64,000 nucleotides of DNA from Prolixibacteraceae bacterium JC049. GTDB taxonomy: Bacteria > Bacteroidota > Bacteroidia > Bacteroidales > Prolixibacteraceae. Below are positions 51,367 through 60,396 of this stretch, in pieces. Position numbers and translations under genes: made by a program. Where the stretch lies: contig SACZ01000004.1 of assembly GCA_023369685.1 (NCBI GenBank), positions 310,001 through 374,000 on the forward strand, in the 5' to 3' direction. The notes below the pieces were generated by a model. It was not told where the DNA came from. It searched no databases and saw nothing but the letters and a program-made list of their open reading frames with translations. Within the stretch, counting starts at the first letter, position 1. Every line of letters starts with the position of its first letter.

Positions 51367-52605
51367 ATGAAACTGAAAGAAAAACTAAAGAACCTGGGCC
51401 CCGGAATACTTGTAACAGCTGCTTTTATTGGACCAGGCACCATTACTACCTGTACTCTCACCGGAGCCAGTTTTGGCTACACACTACTTTGGGGATTGGT
51501 ATTTAGTGTCATTGCCACCATTGTATTGCAAGAGATGACTGCTCGTCTGGGTATTATTGGGCAAAAAGGGTTGGGAGAAGCATTGCGTCAACAGTTCAAT
51601 CATCCGTTTCTGAAAGCCATGGCCATTATTCTGGTACTTTCGGCCATATTAATTGGAAATGCCGCTTATGAGACTGGCAATATTCTAGGCGCTTCGTTAG
51701 GAATGATAGAGATCAGCCAATTCTCATCCATCCATATTGGGAATTTCGAATTACAGATATGGGGCCCCATAATTGGCTTGGTGGCTTTTGCCCTATTGAT
51801 AAAGGGAAGTTATAAAAACCTGGAACGCATATTAATTGGCTTGGTGCTATTAATGAGTATTGCTTTTATAAGTACCACTATAATTATTGGTCCCAAGCTT
51901 TGGCCCATTCTAAAAGGCATGTTTGTGCCTTCAATTCCCAATGGCAGCATTTACATGCTTATTGGATTAATAGGAACCACTGTGGTACCATACAACCTAT
52001 TTTTACATGCATCGATTGTTCAGGAGAAATGGAAAAGCAAAAGCGATTTGTCCACCGCTCGAACCGATCTGTTTTTCTCCATAGTTCTGGGGGGAATCAT
52101 CTCCATGGCTGTAATTGTAACGGCTGCCGTTGCATTCTATGGTAAAAACACTTCCATAAAGGGTGCAGCCGATTTAGCCACTCAATTAAAACCACTACTG
52201 GGCAATTGGGCCGGCATAGTCATGTCCATTGGATTGTTTGCAGCCGGAATATCGTCAGCTATAACAGCACCACTAGCCGCAGCTTATGCCACCTCCGGAA
52301 TATTGGGCTGGAAAGTCGATTTAAAATCGAAACGCTTTAAGGTTGTTTGGATGGTAATACTACTTATAGGCATCATCTTCTCGGCCATTGGTTTTAGCCC
52401 CATTAAAGCCATTATGTTTGCACAGGTGGCCAATGGAATTCTACTCCCCGTTATTGCAATCTACCTATTAATAATCATGAATAGCAAGAAGTCGTTACCC
52501 GGACATACCAATAACCTGATGCAAAACCTCATTGGATCTGTTGTTGTTTTAATAATGATTGGCCTGGGAGTTAAGAGTATACTTCATGTGTTGGGATGGC
52601 TTTAA
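51367..52605 (+). CDS. Nramp-related transporter (YcsG-like)
   Basis: 412 residues with eleven membrane helices. The N-terminus (GPGILVTAAFIGPGTITTC) corresponds to Nramp helix 1, but the metal-binding DPGN motif is replaced by GPGT, and the helix 6 motif reads VVPYNLFLHAS instead of the usual MPHNLYLHS. Transporters with these changes are not classical manganese/iron carriers. It is the first gene of an operon with pxpABC, as ycsG is in the kip/ycs operon of Bacillus subtilis, so uptake of 5-oxoproline or a related compound is a fair inference. The start codon is ATG 51367. Confidence 0.8.
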   Translation: MKLKEKLKNLGPGILVTAAFIGPGTITTCTLTGASFGYTLLWGLVFSVIATIVLQEMTARLGIIGQKGLGEALRQQFNHPFLKAMAIILVLSAILIGNAAYETGNILGASLGMIEISQFSSIHIGNFELQIWGPIIGLVAFALLIKGSYKNLERILIGLVLLMSIAFISTTIIIGPKLWPILKGMFVPSIPNGSIYMLIGLIGTTVVPYNLFLHASIVQEKWKSKSDLSTARTDLFFSIVLGGIISMAVIVTAAVAFYGKNTSIKGAADLATQLKPLLGNWAGIVMSIGLFAAGISSAITAPLAAAYATSGILGWKVDLKSKRFKVVWMVILLIGIIFSAIGFSPIKAIMFAQVANGILLPVIAIYLLIIMNSKKSLPGHTNNLMQNLIGSVVVLIMIGLGVKSILHVLGWL

Positions 52606-52607
52606 AA

Positions 52608-53375
52608 ATGAATACTATGTTTCAAGTTGATTTAAACTGCGATTTAGGCGAAAGCTTTGGCACATATAAAATAGGAAACGATGAGGCCATTATGCCCCAC
52701 ATTAGTTCTGCCAATATTGCCTGCGGATTTCATGCTGGAGATCCACTGACAATGGAAAAAACAATTTTAATGGCATTGCAACACGGAGTAGCCATAGGTG
52801 CTCATCCGGGATATCCCGATTTAGTGGGATTTGGTCGTCGCAATATGCAGATTGCCCCCGAAGAAGTAAAAGCCATTGTAAAATTCCAGGTAGCTGCACT
52901 GAAAGGCATGACAGAAGCGCATGGAGGCAAGTTGCAACATGTAAAACCGCATGGTGCTCTATACAATCAGGCAGCGAAAGATCCTCGGTTGGCCGAAGCC
53001 ATTGCACAAGCTATCGCAGCTATCGATGATCGAATTATCTTCGTGGGACTGGCCAATTCTGAAATGCAACAAGTAGCCATAAAATATCAGCTGCAATTTG
53101 CTTCCGAAGTCTTTGCCGATAGGGCTTATACCAACGAAGGGCATCTTGTTCCCCGCTCTATGGACGGTGCAGTAATTCACGATGTACAGCAATGTAAATC
53201 GCGTGTATTGGATATGGTTGTTCAGTCGAAAGCGACATCCATTGACAATGAAACAATCTCTATTCAAGCTGATACCATTTGTATTCATGGCGATAATCCT
53301 GCCGCCATTGAATTGGCTAAAGAGCTCAGACAACATCTTGAAATGAACCAGATAGCCATTAAAGCACTCCAATAG
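52608..53375 (+). CDS. pxpA: 5-oxoprolinase subunit PxpA
   Basis: 255 residues from ATG 52608; ATG 52596 (overlapping the transporter gene by 10 nt) and 52617 are alternatives. The family signatures are VDLNCDLGESFG at the N-terminus, SANIACGFHAGDP, GAHPGYPD, KPHGALYN and the FADRAY segment. PxpA/B/C together form the ATP-dependent bacterial 5-oxoprolinase that converts pyroglutamate to glutamate. The gene is followed by pxpB with a 1-nt gap. The operon order transporter-A-B-C is complete here. Confidence 0.9.
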   Translation: MNTMFQVDLNCDLGESFGTYKIGNDEAIMPHISSANIACGFHAGDPLTMEKTILMALQHGVAIGAHPGYPDLVGFGRRNMQIAPEEVKAIVKFQVAALKGMTEAHGGKLQHVKPHGALYNQAAKDPRLAEAIAQAIAAIDDRIIFVGLANSEMQQVAIKYQLQFASEVFADRAYTNEGHLVPRSMDGAVIHDVQQCKSRVLDMVVQSKATSIDNETISIQADTICIHGDNPAAIELAKELRQHLEMNQIAIKALQ

Positions 53376-53376
53376 T

Positions 53377-54057
53377 ATGATCGAATATATTCCATCGGGC
53401 GACTCTGCTTTTCTGCTCAGATTTGGGCATATCATTTCTGAAGAAATCAACCAGCAGGTGCGCGCCTATTTCATTGCACTAAATAATTGTAAGATAGAAG
53501 GAATTATCGAATGCATTCCCTCTTATACCGATTTACTGGTTATATACAATCCCATTGTTATTCAGTATAAGCAACTTTTGCTACAGCTAAAACAGGTAGC
53601 ACAGCAAATGCATAGTATACAGATACCTGCAGCCCAAACGGTAGAGATACCAGTATGTTATGGCAATGAGTTCGGTGAAGATATGCATACAGTTATGGAT
53701 CACACCGGACTAAATGAGCAAGAAATTATAAAAGTACATTCTCAGATTTCCTATTTGGTTTATATGTTGGGGTTCACACCTGGTTTCTGTTACCTTGGAG
53801 GAATGAATCCCCAAATTGCAACTCCCCGTAAGTCGGTTCCCAGTCAGAAAATAGTTGCCGGATCGGTGGGTATTGCCGCTCAACAAACGGGTATATATCC
53901 CATTGACAGTCCCGGAGGCTGGCAAGTAATAGGAAGAACTCCTCTCCGACTATTCGATCCCAATAGGAAACCGGAGTTTCTAATCCAGGCAGGCGATTAT
54001 TTACAATTCAAGCCCATTTCCATCGATGAGTATCATCAACTGAACGAGCATGAGTAA
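53377..54057 (+). CDS. pxpB: 5-oxoprolinase subunit PxpB (KipI family)
   Basis: 226 residues. The KipI-type motifs are present: IPSGDSAFLLRFG near the start, VCYGNEFGEDM (about 90), LGFTPGFCYLGGM and IGIYPIDSPGGWQVIGRTPL-like stretch ending in RLFDP. PxpB binds PxpC and the pair acts on the substrate with PxpA. The gene overlaps pxpC by 8 nt. It is expected to be cytosolic and active only as part of the complex. Confidence 0.9.
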   Translation: MIEYIPSGDSAFLLRFGHIISEEINQQVRAYFIALNNCKIEGIIECIPSYTDLLVIYNPIVIQYKQLLLQLKQVAQQMHSIQIPAAQTVEIPVCYGNEFGEDMHTVMDHTGLNEQEIIKVHSQISYLVYMLGFTPGFCYLGGMNPQIATPRKSVPSQKIVAGSVGIAAQQTGIYPIDSPGGWQVIGRTPLRLFDPNRKPEFLIQAGDYLQFKPISIDEYHQLNEHE

Positions 54058-54991
54058 CACAGGAAAAATTAAAATATTGAATCCAGGCCTTTTAAGCACC
54101 ATTCAGGATACTGGTCGCTGGGGATACCAACAATATGGCATGCCTGTGGCTGGAGCTATGGATACCGACTCCATGCAGTTGGCCAATTGGTGTGTGGACA
54201 ATAAGCCCGATACTGCAGTAATAGAAACCACGCTCATTGGCCCAACCATTGAATTCATGACCGATACCACCATTGCTTTGTGTGGCGCCCTAACCGATGC
54301 CCAAATAAATGGCGAACCAGTTGAAATGAATTGCAGTTTATCGGTTCAATCGGGCGATATCCTAGAAGTGGGAAATGCCTATCTGGGGTGCAGAACTTAC
54401 CTAGCCATAGCAGGAGGTTTCTGCATAGAACGTTTTATGAATAGTCAATCTACTTATCTAAGGGGCAAGCTGGGAGGCTACCAAGGCAGAGCATTAAAAC
54501 TGGGTGATCAAATTCCTGTTAATAGTTCTACACAAAATTTAAATCAAACAATTCCCGAAGAATTGCTTCCTGAATTTAATGAGATTACTCCAATCCGAAT
54601 TATTGCTGGCACCGAAGTGAATTGTTTCAGCCATCAAGGTATTCAAGCATTCTTGTGTTCCACCTACACCATCTCGCCACAAAGTGACCGAATGGGATAC
54701 CGCCTGGAAGGAACACCAATAGAACATATCGAAGGAGCCGATATCATCTCATCGGGATTAACCACAGGTACCATTCAAGTGCCTGGCCATGGAGAGCCCA
54801 TCATTATGATGGCCGACCACCAAACCACCGGAGGATATACCAGAATTGCCCATGTAATAACAGCCGACCTTCCCCTGTTGGGACAAATGAAACCCGGCGA
54901 TCAGTTGCAGTTCAAAGAAGTCAGTCTGGAAAAAGCACAAGATATTCTGATTGAGAAACACAAAAGATATCAAAAAATCATTAATGTTTAA
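54050..54991 (+). CDS. pxpC: 5-oxoprolinase subunit PxpC (KipA family)
   Basis: 313 residues. It shows the KipA/biotin-dependent carboxyltransferase-like signatures: GLLSTIQDTGRWGYQQYGMPVAGAMD, IAGGF, RGKLGGYQGRALK and DRMGYRLEG with QVPGHGEPIIMMADHQTTGGY. It completes the 5-oxoprolinase operon. The gene ends where an accessory, repeat-rich region begins. Confidence 0.9.
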   Translation: MSNTGKIKILNPGLLSTIQDTGRWGYQQYGMPVAGAMDTDSMQLANWCVDNKPDTAVIETTLIGPTIEFMTDTTIALCGALTDAQINGEPVEMNCSLSVQSGDILEVGNAYLGCRTYLAIAGGFCIERFMNSQSTYLRGKLGGYQGRALKLGDQIPVNSSTQNLNQTIPEELLPEFNEITPIRIIAGTEVNCFSHQGIQAFLCSTYTISPQSDRMGYRLEGTPIEHIEGADIISSGLTTGTIQVPGHGEPIIMMADHQTTGGYTRIAHVITADLPLLGQMKPGDQLQFKEVSLEKAQDILIEKHKRYQKIINV

Positions 54992-55064
54992 TGGTGTAGT
55001 TATTATTACAGACACAACTTATTCCCTACTACAACTCGTTTACAACAATTTGTCTAATAAAATT

Positions 55065-55230
55065 GCTACTGCACGACTCCTATCGTGTAGTTCTTCTTTA
55101 GTTATTCCACAAAAAACACAGAGAAGCACGGAGTTACACAAAGATTTTTTAAAGTTCCTCAGTTTCTACAACTCGGTCGTAACGGGTCATCTAAACAAGC
55201 TGCTACTGCACGACTCCCATCGTGTGGTTT
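55065..55230. repeat. Two copies of a short hairpin repeat
   Basis: GCTACTGCACGACTCCTATCGTG (about 55062-55084) and GCTACTGCACGACTCCCATC(GTG) (about 55201-55223) are direct copies about 140 nt apart, each with the hairpin CACGA-N6-TCGTG. The 484-nt gap after pxpC carries these copies and the module at 55307, and I see no real gene in it; the coding frame across 54951-55262 lacks coding character. Confidence 0.6.
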
Positions 55231-55306
55231 CTATTAGCTATTTAAACACATCTTCCGCTTAACAAACGACAACGCACCTATTTATACTATAATTATTTTT
55301 AACAAC

Positions 55307-55402
55307 TAACTGTTATTCCTATATTTGGTATAATAACAACACCCAAGAGCTGCATTATAGCAGATATAACAGGGAATTTAGTGGATATTATAAAATAAGT
55401 TA
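55307..55402 (+). repeat. Promoter/hairpin module, copy B
   Basis: It aligns with 21052-21147: TGTTATT, TATATTTGG (exact -7 element at 55320-55327), TAATAACAAC, a hairpin (CTGC-ATTATA-GCAG) and GTGGATATTATAAAATAAGTT. It lies 74 nt before the DUF2927-like lipoprotein gene. Hairpin bases differ from copy A while the position is kept. Confidence 0.65.
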
Positions 55403-55475
55403 ACGACAAGTTTGAAAAAAGAAATTATTCCTCAAAGAAAATACTTTTCTATTGTAGACTAAGAAACTAAAAAAT

Positions 55476-56186
55476 ATGGCTATAAATAATCTGAATTTCA
55501 AAATATGGAGCCAATGTGGATCTATGCTTGTATTCCTCTTTCTCTTGACAAGCTGTTATAGCCCAAAACTTAACGAAGAACAAATTCAAAACATAAGTTC
55601 TGACTTTTCTAAAAGTGAACTGGAATTCTTTCATGAACTTGCATTTAAAAACGAAATCACTGCTAAAACAGTAAAACTAAAAAAATGGGATAAAAACATT
55701 AAAATTGGTTTAACAGGAGAATATATAAAAGAGGATAGCCTTGAGGTTAATAAAATTACAAATGAACTTAATGAGATAATTAATACTGTGGAAATAAATA
55801 CCACAACATTTGATGATAGTAACCTCAAGATACATTTTATTAGCTATCAAGAGTTTGACAAATATCATAAATATGCGACAATGGGAACTCATGGATTTTT
55901 CCTTATTAAGTATGATTTCTCAAATAAGATCACAAGTGGTATAATTCTTATTAATAAAAGTCTTACAGGAAATGAAAGGAACAGCACAATAAGAAATGAA
56001 ATCTCTAATTCTTTAGGTTTAATAAATGATTCTTATAAATACCCACTAAGCGCTTTTCAACAATTTGAAAACAAAAATATTACCTATGCAGAAATAGACA
56101 AAAAGGTTATTAGTTTATTGTACAACTATAGTTTGTCACCAGGAATGGATGGGACACACTTTAAAGAATGTTTTCTTGAGAAGTGA
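55476..56186 (+). CDS. DUF2927-like lipoprotein
   Basis: 236 residues. The lipobox LLTSC follows a hydrophobic segment, so it is probably a lipoprotein. The C-terminal half has IRNEISNSLGLINDSYKYPLSAFQQ and KVISLLYNY, resembling DUF2927, a metzincin-like fold that has lost part of the HExxH zinc motif in many members; here the pattern NEISNSLG keeps neither His. Protease activity is therefore doubtful. It is preceded by the shared promoter/hairpin module and followed by a structured gap. Confidence 0.6.
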   Translation: MAINNLNFKIWSQCGSMLVFLFLLTSCYSPKLNEEQIQNISSDFSKSELEFFHELAFKNEITAKTVKLKKWDKNIKIGLTGEYIKEDSLEVNKITNELNEIINTVEINTTTFDDSNLKIHFISYQEFDKYHKYATMGTHGFFLIKYDFSNKITSGIILINKSLTGNERNSTIRNEISNSLGLINDSYKYPLSAFQQFENKNITYAEIDKKVISLLYNYSLSPGMDGTHFKECFLEK

Positions 56187-56439
56187 TTTTCGATTTTAAA
56201 GTATTAAAAAGTAATTGACAATGCATGAAAAAATAGCCGTTAACAATGTGCATATGCGGGTTTTAAAGGTTTCCCAGCCGCGACTCTCGCGTCAACATCC
56301 CGTCCTACCGAACAGGAATGATGCCTCGCAATCCACCCCGAAAACTTATAATTTACTATTGGCAACAATTTAAGTCCAACAGAATAAAACTAACAGAACG
56401 ACTCAAAAAATACCTTAAATCGAAAAAACATCAATCTAC
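56187..56439. other. Structured gap, GC-rich in an AT-rich setting
   Basis: A block of about 100 nt (from GCCGTTAACAATGTGCATATGCGGG to CACCCCGAAAA) is clearly more GC-rich than the flanking DNA and resembles the sequences between accessory genes in the 22-23 kb region, but I find no clean inverted repeat. No gene is supported. Confidence 0.35.
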
Positions 56440-57210
56440 ATGACTAAAAAAGTTTTTTTTAGAATTTCAATTTTCTACTTGATAGGAATAACGCTCTCAA
56501 ATGTATTCAGATTTGATTTACTTAGTTTAAATGAATCAGGAGAAAAACAATCTGTAATTGAATTATTAATAACATCTCCTTTAGGTGCAATTGGGTTACT
56601 AATTGGAGCCTTGATTTCAATGTATCTACTAAGAAAAGAGAGAAAATTAAAGTATAGTTTATTCGGCACATCAACTAAATGGAGTATAGTTATGATGACA
56701 ATTCCAATTGTTCTTCTTGGGATTTTCGGAGTACAAAATACAAATGATGTTAATGAACATTTATTCGGTATAGTAGGAGGAATTGGTACTCTTATTTATT
56801 GCTTTTGTGAAGAAATAGGTTGGAGAGGGTATCTACAGGATGAATTAAAATCTACCAAAGAATGGCAAAGAGTGCTTGTAATTGGTTTTTTGTGGTATTT
56901 CTGGCATCTCTCATTTATTTCGAATCAGAATTTTATTGATAATATTCAGTTTCTTGGTTGGATGATTTTCGGTAGTTGGGGGCTTGGAAAAGTCATAGAC
57001 TCGACAAAATCAATAATTGCAGCAACTTGTTTTCATGTGATTATCAATATAATGATGTTTAATGGGGAAATGACTAATGGAATAGATGGTTCTTCAAAAC
57101 GATTGATACTTGGAATCTCTATCTTTCTATGGGTTTTAATACTTATTATCTGGGGAAAACAAGAAAAGACTATTGCTAATCGAATAGATAACTCCACTAG
57201 TAAACACTAG
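56440..57210 (+). CDS. CPBP-family intramembrane metalloprotease-like protein
   Basis: 256 residues with six to seven membrane helices. The CPBP motifs are EE124-IGWRGY (Glu-Glu-x-x-x-Arg, E124-E125-R129), FLWYFWHLSF and CFHVIINI, which form the active site of Rce1-type glutamic proteases. Bacterial members process or protect against peptides, and some act in bacteriocin immunity. It is a single gene between two structured gaps. The stop codon lies inside CACTAGCGG, which resembles the reverse of the CCGCTAG end seen after the HNH gene. Confidence 0.85.
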   Translation: MTKKVFFRISIFYLIGITLSNVFRFDLLSLNESGEKQSVIELLITSPLGAIGLLIGALISMYLLRKERKLKYSLFGTSTKWSIVMMTIPIVLLGIFGVQNTNDVNEHLFGIVGGIGTLIYCFCEEIGWRGYLQDELKSTKEWQRVLVIGFLWYFWHLSFISNQNFIDNIQFLGWMIFGSWGLGKVIDSTKSIIAATCFHVIINIMMFNGEMTNGIDGSSKRLILGISIFLWVLILIIWGKQEKTIANRIDNSTSKH

Positions 57211-57540
57211 CGGAGAGTCTCTCACACCACCAGTCATTAGTACGCAAAGTGCCAGCGGCACGATGTTACGGTAGTTAATCATTCTTAGAGACAATAAACA
57301 AAGTCCCACGGGGATAGTGTTATTCAATCAGCTATAAAATTCATTTAAATCCAGGATACCACAACACCATCGCTACGCGACTTCTCGTTTCACACTCCCC
57401 TTTCTCGACCATAACATCGTCGCGCTGCGACTGGTAAAGATGCTTTAAGATTGCCACATAACTCTCTCGCTGACTTTGTCTTATGACAATCCCCTCGAGA
57501 ACCTCAGGGAGCGTTCATTCCTGTTTTCGAAAAGTTAAAT

Positions 57541-58050
57541 ATTTCTCTGTGCAACTTCGTACTTCTTGGCGTACTTTGTGAAATAGCTATACCACCGGCC
57601 TGCGAATAGATTGCTTTAAACGCTTTTACAATGCCGTACTCTGAACTACAGTTTTTCAATAATGCATTTTCAAACTAGACTGCTATAATTTCGACCGCAA
57701 CAGCTGTTTTTTTCATTCATGACTTGTAAACGGTCGAGGTTTCCGTATACCTATTTAACGCAGGGTGACGCTCCTGTTAGTCGCTTTACCCTGCGCTAAT
57801 ACCTGTTGACCTTTCAGGCCATTTACTACCAATTTATTATAGATTCATAGTTCTTGGGCAGGTATTGCCCTTCGTAAGTATATCGGAATCCATTATTTCT
57901 TCGTATACTTTGTGAAATAGCTATACCACCGACCTACCAACAGATTACTTCAAGCGTAAAACGCTTTCGCAAAGTCGATCAACGCATCCAGTCTCCCTTT
58001 TTTCCTGTTTTCGGATTCCCTTTGCTCCATGCACTATGCGCCTTGCTTGA
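57541..58050. repeat. Compound repeat block, left (S-R-S)
   Basis: Block S copy 1 (57541-57626: TGTGCAACTTCG, TGAAATAGCTATACC), block R copy 1 (57666-57880: ATTTTCAAACTAGAC, a CGCAGGGT ... ACCCTGCG hairpin) and block S copy 2 (about 57895-58050, with AAGCGTAAAACGCTTTCGC and GCTCCATGCACTATG). R and the second S are repeated as R and S on the far side of the 58185 gene. The 974-nt gap after the CPBP gene contains a short GC-rich stretch (57211-57270), these repeats and the promoter of the next gene; no gene is supported. Confidence 0.8.
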
Positions 58051-58144
58051 GAACTAATTACCTTAAGAGGAATTCAATTAACGGAACAACACATTTAAAA
58101 ACATATATTAATCTACATTAAAATTCATTAACATATTCTATTTC

Positions 58145-58152
58145 TATTTTTG
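58145..58152 (+). promoter_or_regulatory. -7 element of the TlpA-like gene
   Basis: TATTTTTG fits TAnnTTTG and lies 32 nt before the ATG at 58185. No clear -33 TTG is seen. Confidence 0.45.
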
Positions 58153-58184
58153 GTCATCGATAACATTAAACCAATTCAAAAGCT

Positions 58185-59690
58185 ATGTTTAGAAATTTTA
58201 CTCTGATACTTATTTTCTTTATTATCTACACTTCTTGCACTCCCAAACAACATTCTAATTCGGTAACAATATCTGGTCGTATTTTAAACCACTCTACTGA
58301 AAAGGATGAAATTGAGCTCCACACTTATCCTGTATTACAGAACCGTAAAATACTTAAAACAACAATTGATTCATTAGGCAATTTTAAATTTCACTTTAAC
58401 ACTCCTACTCCAATTGAAACTGAATTGGTATATCAGACTACTATAACTGTATTGGCTGCTCCAAGCGACAGCTTATTTATTGAATTTAATGGAAAACAGA
58501 AAGGGAAAGAGCTACTTCGCAACATAAAAATAAAAGGAACTGCAGCAAAACTCAATAGTGATATAGTCAAGCTAAAACAAATGTTCTATACCGATTATGT
58601 CGATCAAAACAAGATGGATTATTCACACGCATTAATACAATTAAATCTTGCTGATTTCAACTCCTATCTGGACACAATGCAGAACGATTACAATACTTTA
58701 ATTCAAAAGTTTTCTCATAAACATAAGCCATGTAAACAAGCCATTGATTGGGGACGATTCTATCTCAGTCAAAATGTATATGAAGCAGTGTCTAGCTATA
58801 TTTATACTCATCGATTTGAGAACTCCAACAAGCCTGCTTATTGGAGTATTCCTGTTCAGTTTTACAATAGACTATTATTACCCGAAAAGATTTCACCATC
58901 AATTTATTACAACAGCAAAACACTCCCTCATTACATTAATAAATACAGACACCTATATGCTTTCTTCAATTTGCTTGCCGATGAAGCATACAAGCAGAAG
59001 AAAGCTCCCAAAGGCTTCATTCATTCTGTCAAAATGAACGATTCAATAGAGTTTGCGGGATTAATGAAATATACACCTGATCCTTTGTTAAAGCAATTGG
59101 TTCTATTGGATAAGTACAAAAAACAATTTGATGCTCTAAAATTGGATTCATATGAGAAAAACCAACAATTAATTTTGCCTGTCTTTACCTCTTCTTTCCT
59201 AAAGAAGGTGCTTGAAGATAGCTATCATATTACCAAGCAAAAACTAGAGAATCCGCAAATAAGCTCTACTGCAATCTTAAAGGCATTAGAAAATTCTTCA
59301 GCCAAGCAGATAATGGATGAGATTCTGGGAAATCACAAAGGAAAAGTAATTTACATTGACTGCTGGGGCGATCGTTGTGGCCCTTGTTTGGCCGAACTCC
59401 CCAATTCGAAACAATTAGAAGAAGAGATGAAGGGAGAAAAAGTAGAATTTGTATATGTATGTTTAAGTTCACGAAAGAAAGTATGGAAGGCTATCATCGC
59501 CAAGCATCAGTTAAAAGGACACCATTACTTCCTAAACAAACAACAAAGTGAAGAATGGATGAAAGCATTTAATATTACCGGTATTCCCTATTATTTTTTA
59601 ATAGATCAGCATAATACAATTATTGAGAATGGCTCCTATTTGAGGCCTAAAACAGTAAAAACAAAGATTCTTAAGTTATTAGCAAAATAG
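58185..59690 (+). CDS. TlpA-like thioredoxin-domain lipoprotein
   Basis: 501 residues. A signal segment ends in the lipobox YTSC, then a DUF4369-like N-terminal domain (about 30-150), a helical middle region (about 150-370), and a thioredoxin domain (about 375-501) with the active site C398-GP-C401 in WGDRCGPCLAE and a cis-Pro in ITGIPYYF. This is the usual architecture of Bacteroidota TlpA/ResA-like thiol:disulfide oxidoreductases, which act in the periplasm on cytochrome or secreted proteins. It is framed on both sides by the long compound repeats and has no operon partner. Confidence 0.85.
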   Translation: MFRNFTLILIFFIIYTSCTPKQHSNSVTISGRILNHSTEKDEIELHTYPVLQNRKILKTTIDSLGNFKFHFNTPTPIETELVYQTTITVLAAPSDSLFIEFNGKQKGKELLRNIKIKGTAAKLNSDIVKLKQMFYTDYVDQNKMDYSHALIQLNLADFNSYLDTMQNDYNTLIQKFSHKHKPCKQAIDWGRFYLSQNVYEAVSSYIYTHRFENSNKPAYWSIPVQFYNRLLLPEKISPSIYYNSKTLPHYINKYRHLYAFFNLLADEAYKQKKAPKGFIHSVKMNDSIEFAGLMKYTPDPLLKQLVLLDKYKKQFDALKLDSYEKNQQLILPVFTSSFLKKVLEDSYHITKQKLENPQISSTAILKALENSSAKQIMDEILGNHKGKVIYIDCWGDRCGPCLAELPNSKQLEEEMKGEKVEFVYVCLSSRKKVWKAIIAKHQLKGHHYFLNKQQSEEWMKAFNITGIPYYFLIDQHNTIIENGSYLRPKTVKTKILKLLAK

Positions 59691-59806
59691 TTGCTTGGGG
59701 AAGTTGAAAAGTGGGAATGTTAAAAAATGAGTTTTCCAACAGATCGTTTCAGCCATTGAAATGTTTTCGCGAAGACGTACCCTGAGTTGCTGTTTCCCAA
59801 AAACAT

Positions 59807-60270
59807 ATTTTCAAACTAGACTACTATAATTTCGACCGCAACAGCTGTTTTTTTCAATCATGACTTGTAGACAGTCGAGGTTTCCGTATACCTATATAAC
59901 GCAGGGTGATGCTCCTGTTAGTCGCTTTACCCTGCGCTAATACCTATTGACCTTTCAGATCATTTGCTGCCAATTTATCATCAAGGTTCACAGCTTTGGG
60001 ACAGGTTTTGACCTTCACAAGCAGAATTGGGATTCCCCTTCTAGGGAAGTCATTATTTCTCTGTGCAACTTCGCGCTTCTTGGTGTACTCTGTGAAATAG
60101 CTATACCTCCGATATGCGAATAGATTGCTTCAAGCGTAAAACGCTTTCGCAAAGACGATCAACTCCCCCAGCCTCCCTTTTTTCCTATTTTCGTATTCCC
60201 TCTGCTCCATGCACTATGCACTTTACTTTAGAAATAGATTACTTCAAACCAAAAACGCTTTCGCAAAGAC
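59807..60270. repeat. Compound repeat block, right (R-S)
   Basis: R copy 2 (59807-60022) and S copy 3 (about 60055-60235), then a fragment at 60240-60270 (AAAAACGCTTTCGCAAAGACGC). The R copies differ only by scattered substitutions, and the CGCAGGGT/ACCCTGCG hairpin is kept. They are direct repeats of 57666-58050, separated by about 2.1 kb. The 706-nt gap before the DUF1080 gene holds these and a terminator. Confidence 0.8.
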
Positions 60271-60336
60271 GCACACAAAAGAACAAATAAGCACGAATTG
60301 CAAATTGGCGCTAGCCTTGATATTACAGTTATGGCA

Positions 60337-60371
60337 TAAAAAAATAGAGGCACAAAATTTTGCGCCTCTAT
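60337..60371 (-). terminator. Intrinsic terminator of the DUF1080 gene
   Basis: Stem ATAGAGGCACAAAA (60344-60357) with TTTTGCGCCTCTAT (60358-60371), one mismatch; on the minus strand a T-run follows (AAAAAAA at 60338-60344 on the plus strand). Confidence 0.8.
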
Positions 60372-60396
60372 CTTTCATATATTTTGTAGTCAATCT

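Noticed and set aside
54951-55262. Plus-strand open frame of 103 codons after pxpC
   Set aside because: It starts inside pxpC, includes both copies of a hairpin repeat and reads as random composition.
57661-60270. Possible CRISPR array or tandem repeat
   Set aside because: The repeats are long, few and of unequal spacing with no short regular spacers; they are compound direct repeats, not a CRISPR array.
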